64,000 bases of DNA. It comes from Ophiobolus disseminans (Eukaryota > Ascomycota > Dothideomycetes > Pleosporales > Phaeosphaeriaceae). This document shows positions 53,986 to 64,000 of the stretch, piece after piece. The position numbers and the translations under genes are program-made. Within the stretch, counting starts at the first letter, position 1. Each line of letters opens with the position of its first letter. Location of the stretch: the NCBI GenBank assembly GCA_010093685.1, contig MU006216.1:1625065-1689064 (forward strand). Direction: 5' to 3'. The notes under the pieces are model-generated. The model ran no database searches, was not told the DNA's origin, and saw nothing but the letters and a program-made list of their open reading frames with translations.

Positions 53986-55595
53986 ATGGCATCTTCACAT
54001 GAAACTCAAAATGAATCTTTCGATGTTATCGACAACCCATCAGCGGATGAGGCTAGTAGCTCCGGCCCATCGCTGGAAATAGACGTTTGTCCCACTTCTT
54101 GGCACGGTACCTTCCTTGAATTGACTAACAGGTGACCTCGACAGAGTGACGAGCGCGATAGTGCATACGGCGGTGATGGCCAGTCCTCGTGCGTTGTACC
54201 ACCATCAAACTTCCTCGTGCAGCATCACTAACATTGCAAAGATACACCATGTCGGCGACATCTTCAGTGTTCAACTTTCGGCATGAGAATGGCCGACGAT
54301 ACCACGCTTACGCCGAGGGGCAGTATCCGGTGCCGAACGACGAGGTATGCTCAACAATCTTGGGACGCCTCACCCGCGCGACCATGACTAATGTGGAGAT
54401 AACAGACCGAAATGGACAGACTGGACCTACAACACCACGCTTTCCGCCTGACCCTTGACGGCAAATTGTATCGAGCGCCAATCCCAGAGAATATCCAGCA
54501 TGTACTGGACGTTGGATGTGGGACGGGCATCTGGTCAATTGAGTTCGCAGATGAGCACCCATCTGCCCGCGTCCTCGGTACAGATCTAAGTCCCATTCAA
54601 CCAGCTCAAGTCCCCCCGAATTGCGAGTTTTTGATCGATGACTGCGAACAAGAATGGATCTTTCACAACCAGTTCGACTTTATCCACACGCGCGCAATGG
54701 TTGCTGCGATCAAGGATTGGAACCGATTTTTCGATCAAGCCTACGCCAACCTCAAGCCTGGAGGCTATCTCGAGTGTCAAGAGCTCGTGTTTCCCATCCG
54801 ATGCATGGATCCTGGAGTCACGGCAGAGAACTCTCCACTGATGCGCTGGTCAAGCCTCTTCCTTGAGGCGGCCAAGAAGATCGGTATAGATGGAGCAGGG
54901 CCTCGCACATTGACTCCTAAACTCCGCGACTCCGGTTTTGTCGACATCAACCTGAAGACGTACAAGTGGCCAGTCGGGAAATGGGCCAAAGGCGCCAAGT
55001 TCAAGCTTCTAGGCCGCTTTGTATTTGAAGATTTGATGGACTGGCTGCCAAGTAGTTCCTTGAAACTATTCACCGCGATCCTCGGATGGAGCCGAGATGA
55101 AGTTGAAGTGTTCCTTTCAGAGTGCCGAGCCGAAGCAAAGAGGAAAGATCGACATTTCTACGGCGAGGTGTAAGTACAGAGCTTGACACAATGACTGTTC
55201 ATGGCTAATATCGTAGTTATGTCTGGTGGGCGCGCAAAGCCGAGGACGCAGGCAGCTCGATGCACTCTAGTGAACCTGTTCACGATGACGAAGTCCTCGA
55301 ATCAGATGAGGAGGATCACGGACAGCATACGACAGACCCTCGTACCGGAACAACAAATGTCCCACCACCATCGGTAACGGATGCGACAAAAGCCTCGGTC
55401 GAGCAGCTCTCCGCACTCACTTTTAGCTCGAAAGATGACGAGGCTCCATCTACCACGCAACCTGCTGAAGTATTGGCCGTGAAGAAGGACGATGACACTA
55501 CTGCGACCGAGCAACTTGCAGCTACATTGCCATCAAAGAGCGAAGAGTCTGGGCCGAGCGCAAGTGAGAATCAACCAGCTGCATCAGCCACGTGA
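53986..55595 (+). CDS. LaeA-like SAM-dependent methyltransferase
   Basis: Five exons (53986..54084, 54145..54188, 54242..54344, 54406..55169, 55217..55595) give 462 residues. All junctions are GT..AG and in phase. The core matches the fungal LaeA-like class: motif I V-L-D-V-G-C-G-T-G-I-W (from residue 115), then V-L-G-T-D-L-S-P-I-Q-P, an I-D-D-C-E-Q-E-W block, and L-K-P-G-G-Y-L-E-C-Q-E. Upstream is the usual E-N-G-R-R-Y-H-A-Y region. After the catalytic domain (ending near V-W-W-A-R-K-A) comes an acidic, Ser/Thr-rich tail of about 115 residues, longer than in typical relatives. LaeA itself controls secondary metabolism; this paralogue's target is unknown. Confidence 0.9.
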
Positions 55596-55924
55596 TGGAA
55601 AGGTTGTAGCAAGTGATCCAGGCTTCCTCTATCTTCCCATAGACCGGCTCTACTTTTCATTCGACGTTCCATATGTTCCACAAGCATATCAAGTTTCTCA
55701 CTGGCTTGCAGGCTCTAATTTCTTTTGTAATGTAGCGCTAGTAGCCTCAACCTTCGCGCTGAACGAACATCTAGCTAGCGGTACACACATCACGAAGAAA
55801 AGATTCAAAATAGTCCGCACATCGATCGACGTGTTCATTTTCATTCTTATGAAATTACCAAGACCAAATCCACCACAACGCTTCATTCTCCTCCACGCCT
55901 CCACGCCTACACACATCCCTCACC
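55596..55924. other. Intergenic, convergent 3' ends
   Basis: About 330 bp between two stops; nothing recognised. Confidence 0.5.
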
Positions 55925-56935
55925 TCACCTCACGTCCCTAGACCCAACATACTGCACCCACTCCCTCCTAACCGGCTTCTCAATCCCAATCGGCACCCAC
56001 GCATCCCCCTCATAATCACACCGGCGATACCACCCACCATAGCTCTCCTTCCAGCCCATATCCACGCGATAATCGCGCTTCGATGGGTACTCGGGGAACG
56101 TGGTGCCGGGGAAAAGGCGTTCCCAGGCGTCGCACGGGTGTTCGTGCTCGAGGGCGATGATGTCTGGGATAGAGTGCGGGGAGTATGTTGGGCGTGTGGT
56201 TGTGCTGGTGTTGGCGGAGGCGAGAGCGCTGCGGGTTGAGTGTGCGGGGGCGGAGGCGAGAGAGGAGGAGGTGGTGTTGGAGATGTAAATGGGTGGTTCG
56301 AGGGATTCGTCGTAGACGGGTTGGAATATAAGGGTTTTGAATTTGCCTTTTCGTGATGGTGTGGGTTGATGGGTCGCGCGTCGCTCTGGGTTGCTGGCTG
56401 ATGCGGCGGTGACGGCGGTGACCTGCGGGTCTGGTGTAGGGGGTTGGATGGCCTCGCGGACTTTTGCCTTCCTCTTTCCCTTCCTCTGACTCTTGGGTCG
56501 CTCCACGGGGGAATCGACTCTTGATGTGGGCTGTATGTCCTCGGTACCTTTTTGCCCCTCAGGTGTATGCAGCGACACTGTAGCTTGTCTGTCCCCAAAA
56601 GCCCCTCTAAAGTTGATCTTGACGCGTGTCGGCCCATCACCTCCTTTACGCTTCTTGTTCCGCCCTGAACGTGAAGGCTGGATTTCTCCACCATTCCTCT
56701 TGTTGCTTTTCTTTGGAACTGACCTTAGCTTCAAATACTGCTTGTTGGGTTCTTTAGCCTCTCTTTGTGAAGAACTCGCACGCTGTTCAGTGCTAATCTC
56801 TTGAATAAATGGTTTGTGAAGGATTAAAGCGGCATCAGTGGTAAGGATGCTCGTTCTCTTCAGGACTAGTCTTTGGTAGAGGATGTTGTTCATCTCTTGG
56901 ATGGATGGTGTGTAGGTAGTGGTAGGAGTAGGCAT
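55925..56935 (-). CDS. Basic protein of unknown function
   Basis: Single exon, 336 residues. The middle (about 60-215) is Lys/Arg-rich with several nuclear-localisation-like clusters (K-K-S-N-K-R-N, R-N-K-K-R-K-G, K-S-Q-R-K-G-K-R-K-A-K). The last 80 residues are Trp/Tyr-rich and look folded: C-D-A-W-E-R-L-F-P-G, K-E-S-Y-G-G-W-Y-R-R-C-D-Y-E-G-D-A-W. No family recognised. A chromatin or nucleolar role is only a guess from the charge pattern. The gene is tail-to-tail with the methyltransferase gene. Confidence 0.7.
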   Translation of the reverse strand: MPTPTTTYTPSIQEMNNILYQRLVLKRTSILTTDAALILHKPFIQEISTEQRASSSQREAKEPNKQYLKLRSVPKKSNKRNGGEIQPSRSGRNKKRKGGDGPTRVKINFRGAFGDRQATVSLHTPEGQKGTEDIQPTSRVDSPVERPKSQRKGKRKAKVREAIQPPTPDPQVTAVTAASASNPERRATHQPTPSRKGKFKTLIFQPVYDESLEPPIYISNTTSSSLASAPAHSTRSALASANTSTTTRPTYSPHSIPDIIALEHEHPCDAWERLFPGTTFPEYPSKRDYRVDMGWKESYGGWYRRCDYEGDAWVPIGIEKPVRREWVQYVGSRDVR

Positions 56936-57317
56936 CTTTCATGTGGATATGCTGGAATATGCTCGAAAGCCTGGAGAATTAAATATTGTAGGCTGAAGAA
57001 GACGTTTCAAACGAACAAGAAGAGGGCTGCGAGGACTTCAACATGTACAAATAAATGTATTTTCATACTGTTGTGGTGTTCTCAATGATATTACACTAGT
57101 GGATGAGTGAGCTGTGGTTCGGGAGAGGACCCTGGGCCATTCACAGTGCTCAACAAACGTGGTAACCATGGTATTGACAAGCTACGATGACACTATAAGT
57201 GGTTGAATGTATGCGATATGTTCTAATCCCGTCAAAAAATACGTGTAACCCTTCAGCCAATACTATCCCCATTAGACATTACCTCCCCACTCATCAAAAG
57301 CTACTAGTGCTATCAGT
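56936..57317. other. Intergenic between two minus-strand genes
   Basis: About 380 bp; promoter of the basic protein gene and 3' flank of the large Ser-rich gene. Nothing else seen. Confidence 0.5.
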
Positions 57318-60300
57318 CTATGATCCTGCCAACAGTGCTCCTTCATGTCTGCTATCCGCTCTTGTCATAGACAAGACGCGCTCACGCTCCGTGGCTTCCT
57401 GCTCCTTGAATTGCGAGATGAGATCCATGGTACTATGCCTGACGCTAACGAGACTCCTCTCCTCGCCAGTCATGTCATCCTCACCCACGGAAAGAAAGCT
57501 AGGCTGCGCACTCCTTCGGCTTATCTGACTTGCGTTGCGCGAGTGTTTCGTACGTCGCGGAGGCATCGTGCGCGAGCGCACCGACACGCAATGGCTGCTG
57601 GACGATGTTCGGGATGGACCGCCCAGCTGCTGGAGAGCGAAGTCGGCATCGGTGCTCATACGTGGAAAGGACGGTACACACGTCTCGTAGTATACTGACC
57701 ACACGCGGGCACGGTCTTGAGCGTGCTCTGGGTCATCGGCACCATCGTGGAGGTTTGTGAGATCGTTGAGGTTGGGCGCAGATGAGTTTCGGCGTGAGCG
57801 AAGCGTAGCCATGGAGTCTCCAATTGGCAACGTACCATTGGGCTTCCCGTCTCTGTGTCGCTCGCTGTGACGCCGCACAACTTGCTTGTCAGTCAGGTGC
57901 TGTCGGCTGCCACCAGCTCCATCAGCGCCGCCAGACATGAACACCTCAGGCAGCAATTCCAGTTCAGGGTGCTCTAGCGTGCCACCGGAGATTATAGAGC
58001 TACGGTGCCCTCGTCCGTGACGGCGAAATTCGGAGCTCGAGGATTTGAATATGCCAGAATAGTAATTCTTAATGAGCTTTCTGCCGAATGTCATAGAATG
58101 GCTCTTCGCCATCTTGCCGCTGCCGACCTTCTTCTTGCGCTTCTTCTCGCCAGGAAGAAGAGGTGGAGAAGGTATACGGTCTGTCGGATCGACCAAATCC
58201 TCGTCGTTATTGTCTGTTGCCGATGCGAATCGAATGGCGGCTTCAAGTGCAAAGTCACGAGCCTCCACATGGTCCCTTTTGCCCGCCGAAAAGGTCCGTT
58301 CCTTGCGAGTGTGGGATGGGTAACGACCCCACGCACCAACAATATCAATATCGTCACCTTGCTTCTCAAACGCGTCGGCTATCTCCTGCTCTAAGCTGAG
58401 CTCATCTCGTCCTGCCGTTGCGCTACGTCTTGACACCAATAAGGGCCGACCGCGGTCGTTGTTGAGAGGTGCAGGTGGCCCCAGCAACGGAGCAGAGTAT
58501 CGTTTGGGCGTGGAGTCTTCCAAAGCGGGACCGATGTCCTCTTGCACACTAGGTCGACGTATAGAACAGCTTCCGCTACGCTCTCGGAACGGGCTAGCAT
58601 GAACAGCAAGGTCCTTGTTCTTTGGGAGGAACATGGATGCTTTCTCTTCTTGGTGGGCTTTCAGTGCCTGGTCCCACACATGATTCGCCCCTTTGCTTTT
58701 GCCCAAAGCTTGTTGTTCGGCCTGGAGGCTTACCAGGGATCGAGATTGGCGTCGTTCTCGGTCGGCGGCGGCGACAGGTAATGTGTCGAACGGACCATCC
58801 AACTTCAGGGCCGGTACGTCTGGTTGAAGATTGGCCTCGCTCTGGCTCCTCATGCTGAGTCGCTTTGGGTTGAGAAATTTCATGATCGACGTTGATGGCG
58901 TGATCTTCTTCCTGGGCGGAGAAGGGCTGAACTCTTCTCGGAATTTCGACTTCTTTGTGTCGGCTACGCTGTTCTTGCGTGCCAGTGGAACTGGAGGGAC
59001 AAGCAGCGTTGTGTTCATAGTGACATCTCGAACGACTGTCATGTTCGTCACACCAGATCGCTGCACCGGTCGGGGGGTTTCTTCGTTGTCAGTCGGAAAG
59101 GATGTTGAGTGTCTTAGCTTTCTCAAATCGATCGACGAGTGGCTGAAGTTGTGGTGCTCGGTGCCTGAACGGGACAGGTTCACCATTGAACCACCAAAGC
59201 TATCGGGAGGGCTATGTGGCCTGCTTGAGTAAATAGAAGAAGAAACATCGCCTCGGACATCAAGCTCATTCGGAAGCACCTTGCCCCAGCGGCTGGGAAC
59301 CTTGGAACTTGCGAAGCCCGAACTAGAAGTTCGGCGTTCATGCCGGGTGAGTTGCCGTTGTATATGAGAGTGTCGGCTCTGATCAGACGTGGTACGCTTC
59401 ATAAAGGGTCGGGGCAGCGTGGGCATTTCAGGCGCATCGGCGAGCTGATCCCACGACAGTAGCGAGCCTGAACGTAGATGGTGCGAGATGCGCATGCTGT
59501 GCAGGTGCACAGAGCGACGAGGATTATTTTCATCATCCTCATCTTCGATGTCTGCGATGGCGGGGTCTTTGGCTGGAGGTGCGTTCTCGCGGAAGCCGCC
59601 GCGAACGGATGTAGAAGGCCGAGGACTAGCAATGGAAGTCGGTTGTTGCACGCGAATCTCGACAGTTCGCGCAGCGGAAGATGCGTTTGTTCCCGCAGAT
59701 TCGGGATCCTTCTCAACATGGAGTTGCCCGGCGTTGTGGTTGCGGTGACTCGACTCCACTTTGGGATTGTTCACGGCCGATGGTGTCTTGGATACTTTCA
59801 GGCTGGCTGGAAGCGGAGGCGAAGGAAACTTGGAGAGACGAAGGCTTTCGCTCATAACCTCGGACCATGGTACACCGTCCTGGTCAGATGTACCGAGGCT
59901 GGGCAATCTCATGGGAGATAGGGGCAAAGGTGTTGGTAGACCTATTGACGTGGCGGAATGGGAGCGCCGCAGCGCGCGATCCCGCTCGCTGGGATCTTCT
60001 ATGCGTAGATTGGGCGTACTGAAGACTTGTGCAAAGCGAGATGAGAGGGAGAATGTCTGCGGCTGCTGGATCTGATATGGCTGGACATCGCGTTTGAGCT
60101 CGGTGCTGTCGCGACGTGGGTTGGAAGAGCCTGGCGTGGATTTGCTAGCCAAGTCAGCAGTCACGTACATATTCTGTGCCGAGGATACATACCTTCCAGA
60201 GGAAGGTGCCCAGTCGACGCTGTGGATGCTCGGACGCTTGCTGGGCGTTTTCTTTCCAATATTCCTAGCGACATCGTCCAGCACCTCCGCATCAGAGTCA

Positions 60301-60812
60301 TAGCCGCCTTCATCGGGCTTCTTGTCGCTTAAGAGATCTTTGCGTAGGTCGTCCTTGGTGACCTTGAGCTGGTGCTTTGATTGCTCAATCGAGTGCTTGA
60401 CCACAGTGTCAGGCTCGGCACTGGTGGCTTCCTTGCCTTTGTGCTGCTGCAGCGACACTTTGCTGTCCTTGTTCGGCAGCTCCTTTGAGAACTTCTTCCT
60501 GATGATGGAATGCATGCTCGTCATCTTGTGGAGGCTGTGGAGGCTGATGATGGATGTCCGCTTGTTGCGTGCTCGAGGAGCCTTCGAGGGCGAAGTCCGG
60601 GGCGTAGCATGGTCCTGGGCATCCTCGAAAATCTGCCTCAGCTCATGGAGGTCTTCAGATCGTGTACTCGTGAAGTGCGAGCTCGGGGAAGCGGCCTGTT
60701 TCGAGAGCAGTGGCAGCTGTGCAGGTGTGGCCACGCTGATGCGGGCGTTGGGCAGTTCAGGCGAGTCTGAGCGTGCTTCTTGCTCGGCCGTGCAGCACAG
60801 CTTGGAGGCCAT
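57318..60812 (-). CDS. Large Ser/Arg-rich protein of unknown function (1148 aa)
   Basis: Two exons, 60193..60812 and 57318..60144, with a 48-nt intron (GTATGT, branch GCTGAC, CTAG). Because 48 is a multiple of three, the frame is also open through the intron; the splice signals are good, so I treat it as removed. The start is the only upstream ATG in frame. The protein is disordered, rich in Ser, Arg and Pro, with many R-R-x-S and S-P sites. No domain is recognised. Short conserved-looking parts are S-M-H-S-I-I-R-K-K-F near residue 108 and a C-terminal block around V-W-S-V-Y-Y-E-T-C-V-P, which may be linear interaction motifs. A cortical or signalling scaffold role is a guess. Confidence 0.75.
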   Translation of the reverse strand: MASKLCCTAEQEARSDSPELPNARISVATPAQLPLLSKQAASPSSHFTSTRSEDLHELRQIFEDAQDHATPRTSPSKAPRARNKRTSIISLHSLHKMTSMHSIIRKKFSKELPNKDSKVSLQQHKGKEATSAEPDTVVKHSIEQSKHQLKVTKDDLRKDLLSDKKPDEGGYDSDAEVLDDVARNIGKKTPSKRPSIHSVDWAPSSGRYVSSAQNMYVTADLASKSTPGSSNPRRDSTELKRDVQPYQIQQPQTFSLSSRFAQVFSTPNLRIEDPSERDRALRRSHSATSIGLPTPLPLSPMRLPSLGTSDQDGVPWSEVMSESLRLSKFPSPPLPASLKVSKTPSAVNNPKVESSHRNHNAGQLHVEKDPESAGTNASSAARTVEIRVQQPTSIASPRPSTSVRGGFRENAPPAKDPAIADIEDEDDENNPRRSVHLHSMRISHHLRSGSLLSWDQLADAPEMPTLPRPFMKRTTSDQSRHSHIQRQLTRHERRTSSSGFASSKVPSRWGKVLPNELDVRGDVSSSIYSSRPHSPPDSFGGSMVNLSRSGTEHHNFSHSSIDLRKLRHSTSFPTDNEETPRPVQRSGVTNMTVVRDVTMNTTLLVPPVPLARKNSVADTKKSKFREEFSPSPPRKKITPSTSIMKFLNPKRLSMRSQSEANLQPDVPALKLDGPFDTLPVAAADRERRQSRSLVSLQAEQQALGKSKGANHVWDQALKAHQEEKASMFLPKNKDLAVHASPFRERSGSCSIRRPSVQEDIGPALEDSTPKRYSAPLLGPPAPLNNDRGRPLLVSRRSATAGRDELSLEQEIADAFEKQGDDIDIVGAWGRYPSHTRKERTFSAGKRDHVEARDFALEAAIRFASATDNNDEDLVDPTDRIPSPPLLPGEKKRKKKVGSGKMAKSHSMTFGRKLIKNYYSGIFKSSSSEFRRHGRGHRSSIISGGTLEHPELELLPEVFMSGGADGAGGSRQHLTDKQVVRRHSERHRDGKPNGTLPIGDSMATLRSRRNSSAPNLNDLTNLHDGADDPEHAQDRARVWSVYYETCVPSFPRMSTDADFALQQLGGPSRTSSSSHCVSVRSRTMPPRRTKHSRNASQISRRSAQPSFLSVGEDDMTGEERSLVSVRHSTMDLISQFKEQEATERERVLSMTRADSRHEGALLAGS

Positions 60813-61256
60813 TATGACATGGGCGGGGAGGATGGAGATGGGATGAATAGGTTCGCCGTGCAGAAATGGTCTGAGGTTTGTTGTCACGGCGCTGTTCTCC
60901 ACGTGCAGCAGCTTCCGCAAGGGGAAGAAGAAAGACGGTGGATTCAATGCCTGAGCCAGAAGGAAAACAGATCAGATGCGTGAGACGGGACAAGGACGTG
61001 GCGATAAGAAGCAACGTCACGTAGGAGGTAGAGTGAGGAAAGTGGCTACTGCATGGCGTGTTTTCCCCTGGAAGAGGAAGCAGCGTTCAGTCGTCGAGCA
61101 GTCGCAACCACATGCGACTTCCGAATTAGTCCAGCCAGCGCTCTTGCCGGAAAACTTACGAATAGCTGAGCTATCAGCTGACCAACACGTACTACGGTGA
61201 GCGTATGTATGTAGAGTGCACTCAAGCAACTGATGCATCGACAATACACGTCTTCA
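60813..61256. other. Intergenic, large Ser-rich gene promoter / NMNAT 3' flank
   Basis: About 440 bp. The open frame upstream of 60812 lacks an ATG and is taken as leader. Nothing else seen. Confidence 0.5.
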
Positions 61257-62186
61257 TCAACCCATCATCTTCCTCCCACTGGCCTCCTCACTATACAGCG
61301 ATTGATCCTTGAGCCAAGCCGCCACACCCTCAGTGCACAGCTCACTCGCCTTATCCCACTTGCCGTTTTTCGCAGCATTCCTAACCCTCGTCGAGCTTAC
61401 ACCTACGCCATCCTCGGCATGGACCATGTCTATATTCTTCCCCCATGCCGGCGAAAACCCTGCTTTCTCTTCGCTGCCGTCTCTCAGCCCCTGTAGGTAC
61501 TTCTCCTGCTGCTCAACCGTACCAAAATCGCTCGACGACGCGTCATTGGGGTCGGTGGGCCGTTGGGTGACGCGCAGCTTATGTCCGGCATCGAAGAAGG
61601 GTTTGAGCGCGGAGAGAGGCGGGTCGTATTTAGGATAGTACTTGGGGTTGCAGAAGCGGATGAGGGTATCGTAGCCGACCAGATGGACGTGGATGGGGTT
61701 GGATGCGTAGAAGGGCGGCCTCGTGTCTGCTATTGCCGCGGACTTGTCGCTGTAGTACGGCTCTTTTGTGAGGCCAATATCTATCGATATATCTGCGACA
61801 TCAGCCGTCTGTGGCGACTTTGCTGCTTTCAGATGTCGTGACAAGTCTTCAGCAAAGATGGTCATCAGGGCGATGCGCTGCACGAAACTGGCAGGGCTCG
61901 GCGCCTTGTCCGCATTGTGTGTGCTGAAGAGGAGGAGGAGTCTGTATGGTGACTTCTCCGACGGCGCATGGTCTCTCAGTGCGGATGCAGCGAGTGTGAG
62001 GTGTGCTATCGATGGTGGGTTGAAGGACGAGTCGAGGATGTAGAGGGTTCGTGGTTGCGTCGAGGAAGCATTGATCGTGCGTACCACGCGGAACTTGGAT
62101 GGTGATGATGTGAATGAATTCAGGGCTGACTCCAAATCTGGCAGTATTGCTCTTATCGAAGCTATTCTTGAAGCCATTTCTGTCAT
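61257..62186 (-). CDS. POF1: Nicotinamide-mononucleotide adenylyltransferase, Pof1 type
   Basis: Single exon, 309 residues from the ATG at 62186; a second ATG three codons on (62177) is also possible. The nucleotidyltransferase fold shows L-D-S-S-F-N-P-P-S-I-A-H-L (51-63), the (H/T)xGH-like site in its Pof1 form with His62. Near residue 268 is G-V-S-S-T-R-V-R-N-A, the ISSTxxR-type ATP-binding motif. Between them are long insertions with K-E-P-Y-Y-S-D-K and V-G-Y-D-T-L-I-R-F, the latter normal for NMNATs. The enzyme makes NAD+ from NMN and ATP; yeast Pof1 is also linked to ER protein quality control. The yeast symbol is used for the likely orthologue. The open frame continues far upstream but reads like leader. 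Confidence 0.85.
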   Translation of the reverse strand: MTEMASRIASIRAILPDLESALNSFTSSPSKFRVVRTINASSTQPRTLYILDSSFNPPSIAHLTLAASALRDHAPSEKSPYRLLLLFSTHNADKAPSPASFVQRIALMTIFAEDLSRHLKAAKSPQTADVADISIDIGLTKEPYYSDKSAAIADTRPPFYASNPIHVHLVGYDTLIRFCNPKYYPKYDPPLSALKPFFDAGHKLRVTQRPTDPNDASSSDFGTVEQQEKYLQGLRDGSEEKAGFSPAWGKNIDMVHAEDGVGVSSTRVRNAAKNGKWDKASELCTEGVAAWLKDQSLYSEEASGRKMMG

Positions 62187-62395
62187 TGAAAGTTTGGTTC
62201 TTGGATGCTCGAAGTTTGAAGCTCCCGTCACCTCGGCGCAAGGACCAAAACGCGTCGTCCCACGCGCAGACCGAGGCCCCACCGCTCCAACACCATCACA
62301 ATCAACACGACAACAACCTCGCATATTCTGCATAAACGACCAGCTAGCGAGGCCGCACCCTTTTTCCATGTCTGTGCATCTAAGAAGCATATCGC

Positions 62396-63163
62396 TCATG
62401 CAGCACACAGAACCAGCACAACTCCAAACAAGAACGCCACCGAAACCGACGCCAGAATAACGACCCAGGATGACGGGTCCTTCGCTTTCTTTCCATTCAT
62501 CAACCCCTCCTGCTCAACTCTCCGTCTCCATCGCTCAAGCCACCAATACTTTCCTACCGGCCAGACCTTATCATGCCCCTGCTGTTCCTCATCTCCTTCG
62601 TGCTCACCACCGTCACTGCCACTACTGGAGCTATCATCCCAAGTTGATGTCGGCATCCACTCGCAAATGATATCGACCTCAAGTCTTGGGTACACACGAG
62701 CGTCCCAGTCGCCACTTCCAATAGGTGTATTTCCACGCACATCCCATATAGCTTCGATCGCGACGTCGTGATCTTCAAGATCCTGCAGCAGGCCATGGAC
62801 GTTATTCCAACTTGAAAAAGTCGAGTAGTCGAGGTACTTGACAAATATTCGATCGTGGAAATGGAAGTTGAAAATCAGTGATTCGACACCCGGACATGCT
62901 TTCCAGATTTTCAGATGATTGGGCTCGTTCTGGGCGTCCTGAACCTCGGAGAGCGAGAGGAGAGAGTCGACGTGCAACACGGCGGAGGGAGATGGCGTGG
63001 TGGAAACCTTCTGTGGGTATTGCTGTTCGGAGCGGATTGGAGATGGATCGAGGAGCGGACGGTGACGAGACGCACAGCCTCCGTAGGGCGCAATATGACC
63101 CTGGCGCGACATATCCGACAGAAGTGGCAGACGTTCTGCGTTTCCTTCCGCATGGCGAGACAT
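62396..63163 (-). CDS. Tail-anchored membrane protein of unknown function
   Basis: Single exon, 255 residues from the ATG at 63163; an in-frame ATG at 63241 would add 26 residues. I prefer 63163 because the following M-S-R-H-A-E-G-N-A-E-R-L-P-L-L is hydrophilic and protein-like. A middle region (about 85-190) looks folded (V-E-S-L-I-F-N-F-H-F-H-D-R, V-Y-P-R-L-E-V-D-I-I-C-E-W). An acidic Ser/Asp/Glu stretch comes next, then W-L-E-R-W-R-R-R-V-E-Q-E-G-L-M-N-G. A single C-terminal hydrophobic helix ends the chain almost at its last residue. That layout fits post-translational tail anchoring to ER or mitochondria. No family recognised. Confidence 0.75.
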   Translation of the reverse strand: MSRHAEGNAERLPLLSDMSRQGHIAPYGGCASRHRPLLDPSPIRSEQQYPQKVSTTPSPSAVLHVDSLLSLSEVQDAQNEPNHLKIWKACPGVESLIFNFHFHDRIFVKYLDYSTFSSWNNVHGLLQDLEDHDVAIEAIWDVRGNTPIGSGDWDARVYPRLEVDIICEWMPTSTWDDSSSSGSDGGEHEGDEEQQGHDKVWPVGKYWWLERWRRRVEQEGLMNGKKAKDPSSWVVILASVSVAFLFGVVLVLCAA

Positions 63164-64000
63164 CGTATATCTTTTCTCGAATTTGCTACCAACAAAACAG
63201 AGCACGTATCGCAGTTTATTTTGTAAGACCATGGCTAACATTTAGTTTGCAAATATTCCTCGGGAGCGGCAAACTTCGCCATAGCTTTATTGAGCGTACC
63301 ATGGCTGATGAGGCCGTATGAGTTGGACGTGTACTGCGGTTCAAAAACATGGGAACCAGAGTTACGAAGCAAGAGTAGCACGCACCGTATCGTGTTTTTC
63401 TGATACGTCTCGAAGCCCACTGACATCGACCTTTTTTTGACCTCATGTCAAAGAGCCTCTGGCTGATTCGTCTCGAGCGTAGTAGCACCGGCCACAATAT
63501 TGAGATTCTACATGTCGCACAACCGAGCCGTTAACAATGGAACCGTCTCATCACACTCCTACCGACCCGGGAATACGTGTCGTACCCGATCTCATGCCTC
63601 GAGCGGGCACCACCATACACAATGACGTACCTTGGATCTAATATTCTGGACGCGTTCATATGTGCACAGTCCATTGGGCTTCATACCTTGATGAGTATAT
63701 TTCATATTAGTCAAGCTCCTTCAACTTCATGGATCTGTCCACAGGGTACAAGCAGCACATTAAGATTATTTCTCCCTGGTTTATGGATCCATAACAGAGA
63801 GCTTGTGGCGCTCTAGCTCATATGGGTTAAATCATCCGCCATAGTCTCGATTGTCCCACGAACCATCAATTTCGACTTCTTTCGCTCTTGTCGTTCTTCT
63901 TCCGACCTAGTCATTCTCGCGACGCTGAATTCGTCACCTATGGCGGTCGACCGCACCCTCACTATCCACTGCAGGCCAAGCGCACGCCCCATCCAGCACT
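63164..64000. other. Right-end intergenic, possible start of a further gene
   Basis: About 840 bp. Most shows nothing. In the last 160 bp two frames stay open to the edge. One carries an ATG at 63940; another reads S-R-D-A-E-F-V-T-Y-G-G-R-P-H-P and looks somewhat protein-like. Too little sequence remains to call a gene. Confidence 0.3.

Noticed and set aside
1..64000. CRISPR arrays, rRNA, prophage or intact transposons
   Set aside because: No regularly spaced repeats, rRNA-like sequence, integrase, transposase or reverse-transcriptase motifs were seen; the DNA is fungal nuclear.

Overview
This window is eukaryotic nuclear DNA from a filamentous ascomycete, most likely a Dothideomycete of the Pleosporales type. 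That placement is an inference from gene content; no species can be named. Support comes from short introns (mostly 45-70 nt, GT..AG with CTRAC-type branch sites), dense genes on both strands without operons, and families typical of filamentous ascomycetes: a HET-domain protein, a WSC/glyoxal-oxidase fusion, DUF3405, DUF1772, a LaeA-like methyltransferase and PNGase A. I rebuilt exons by hand from splice signals and frame continuity.

Left part (1-22 kb): the 3' part of a PNGase A-like gene cut by the window edge, then about 3 kb without a clear gene, a DMT/EamA transporter, an intron-containing tRNA-Asn, a small DUF1761-like membrane protein and a decayed BTB/POZ gene. Housekeeping genes follow: mitochondrial ribosomal protein bL17m, divergent from the ribonucleotide reductase large subunit across a 340-bp promoter with cell-cycle boxes, a YCII-type protein, a membrane-anchored NodB-type deacetylase, a Ser-rich protein of unknown role, and the mismatch-repair/meiotic endonuclease subunit MLH3.

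Middle part (22-43 kb) is the accessory-looking stretch. It holds a secreted glyoxal oxidase with five WSC domains, a secreted pectin methylesterase, a Cys-rich single-pass membrane protein, an amidase with two premature stops and a frameshift, a Golgi-type DUF3405 protein, a small 8-Cys protein gene split by an intron, a HET-domain protein with WW-like C-terminal repeats, an acidic unknown protein and a DUF1772 membrane protein. The first two suggest extracellular plant-polymer oxidation and pectin processing.

Right part (43-64 kb): cobalamin-independent methionine synthase (MET6), an SDR oxidoreductase, a large Kelch/transmembrane protein, a nuclear-looking protein with a SUMO-interacting motif, a LaeA-like methyltransferase, two proteins of unknown function (one very large and Ser-rich), a Pof1-type NMN adenylyltransferase and a tail-anchored unknown protein.

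I found no CRISPR array, rRNA, intact transposon or clear biosynthetic gene cluster. The most interesting items are the two gene relics, the small Cys-rich gene, the HET C-terminal repeats and the RNR1/bL17m promoter.
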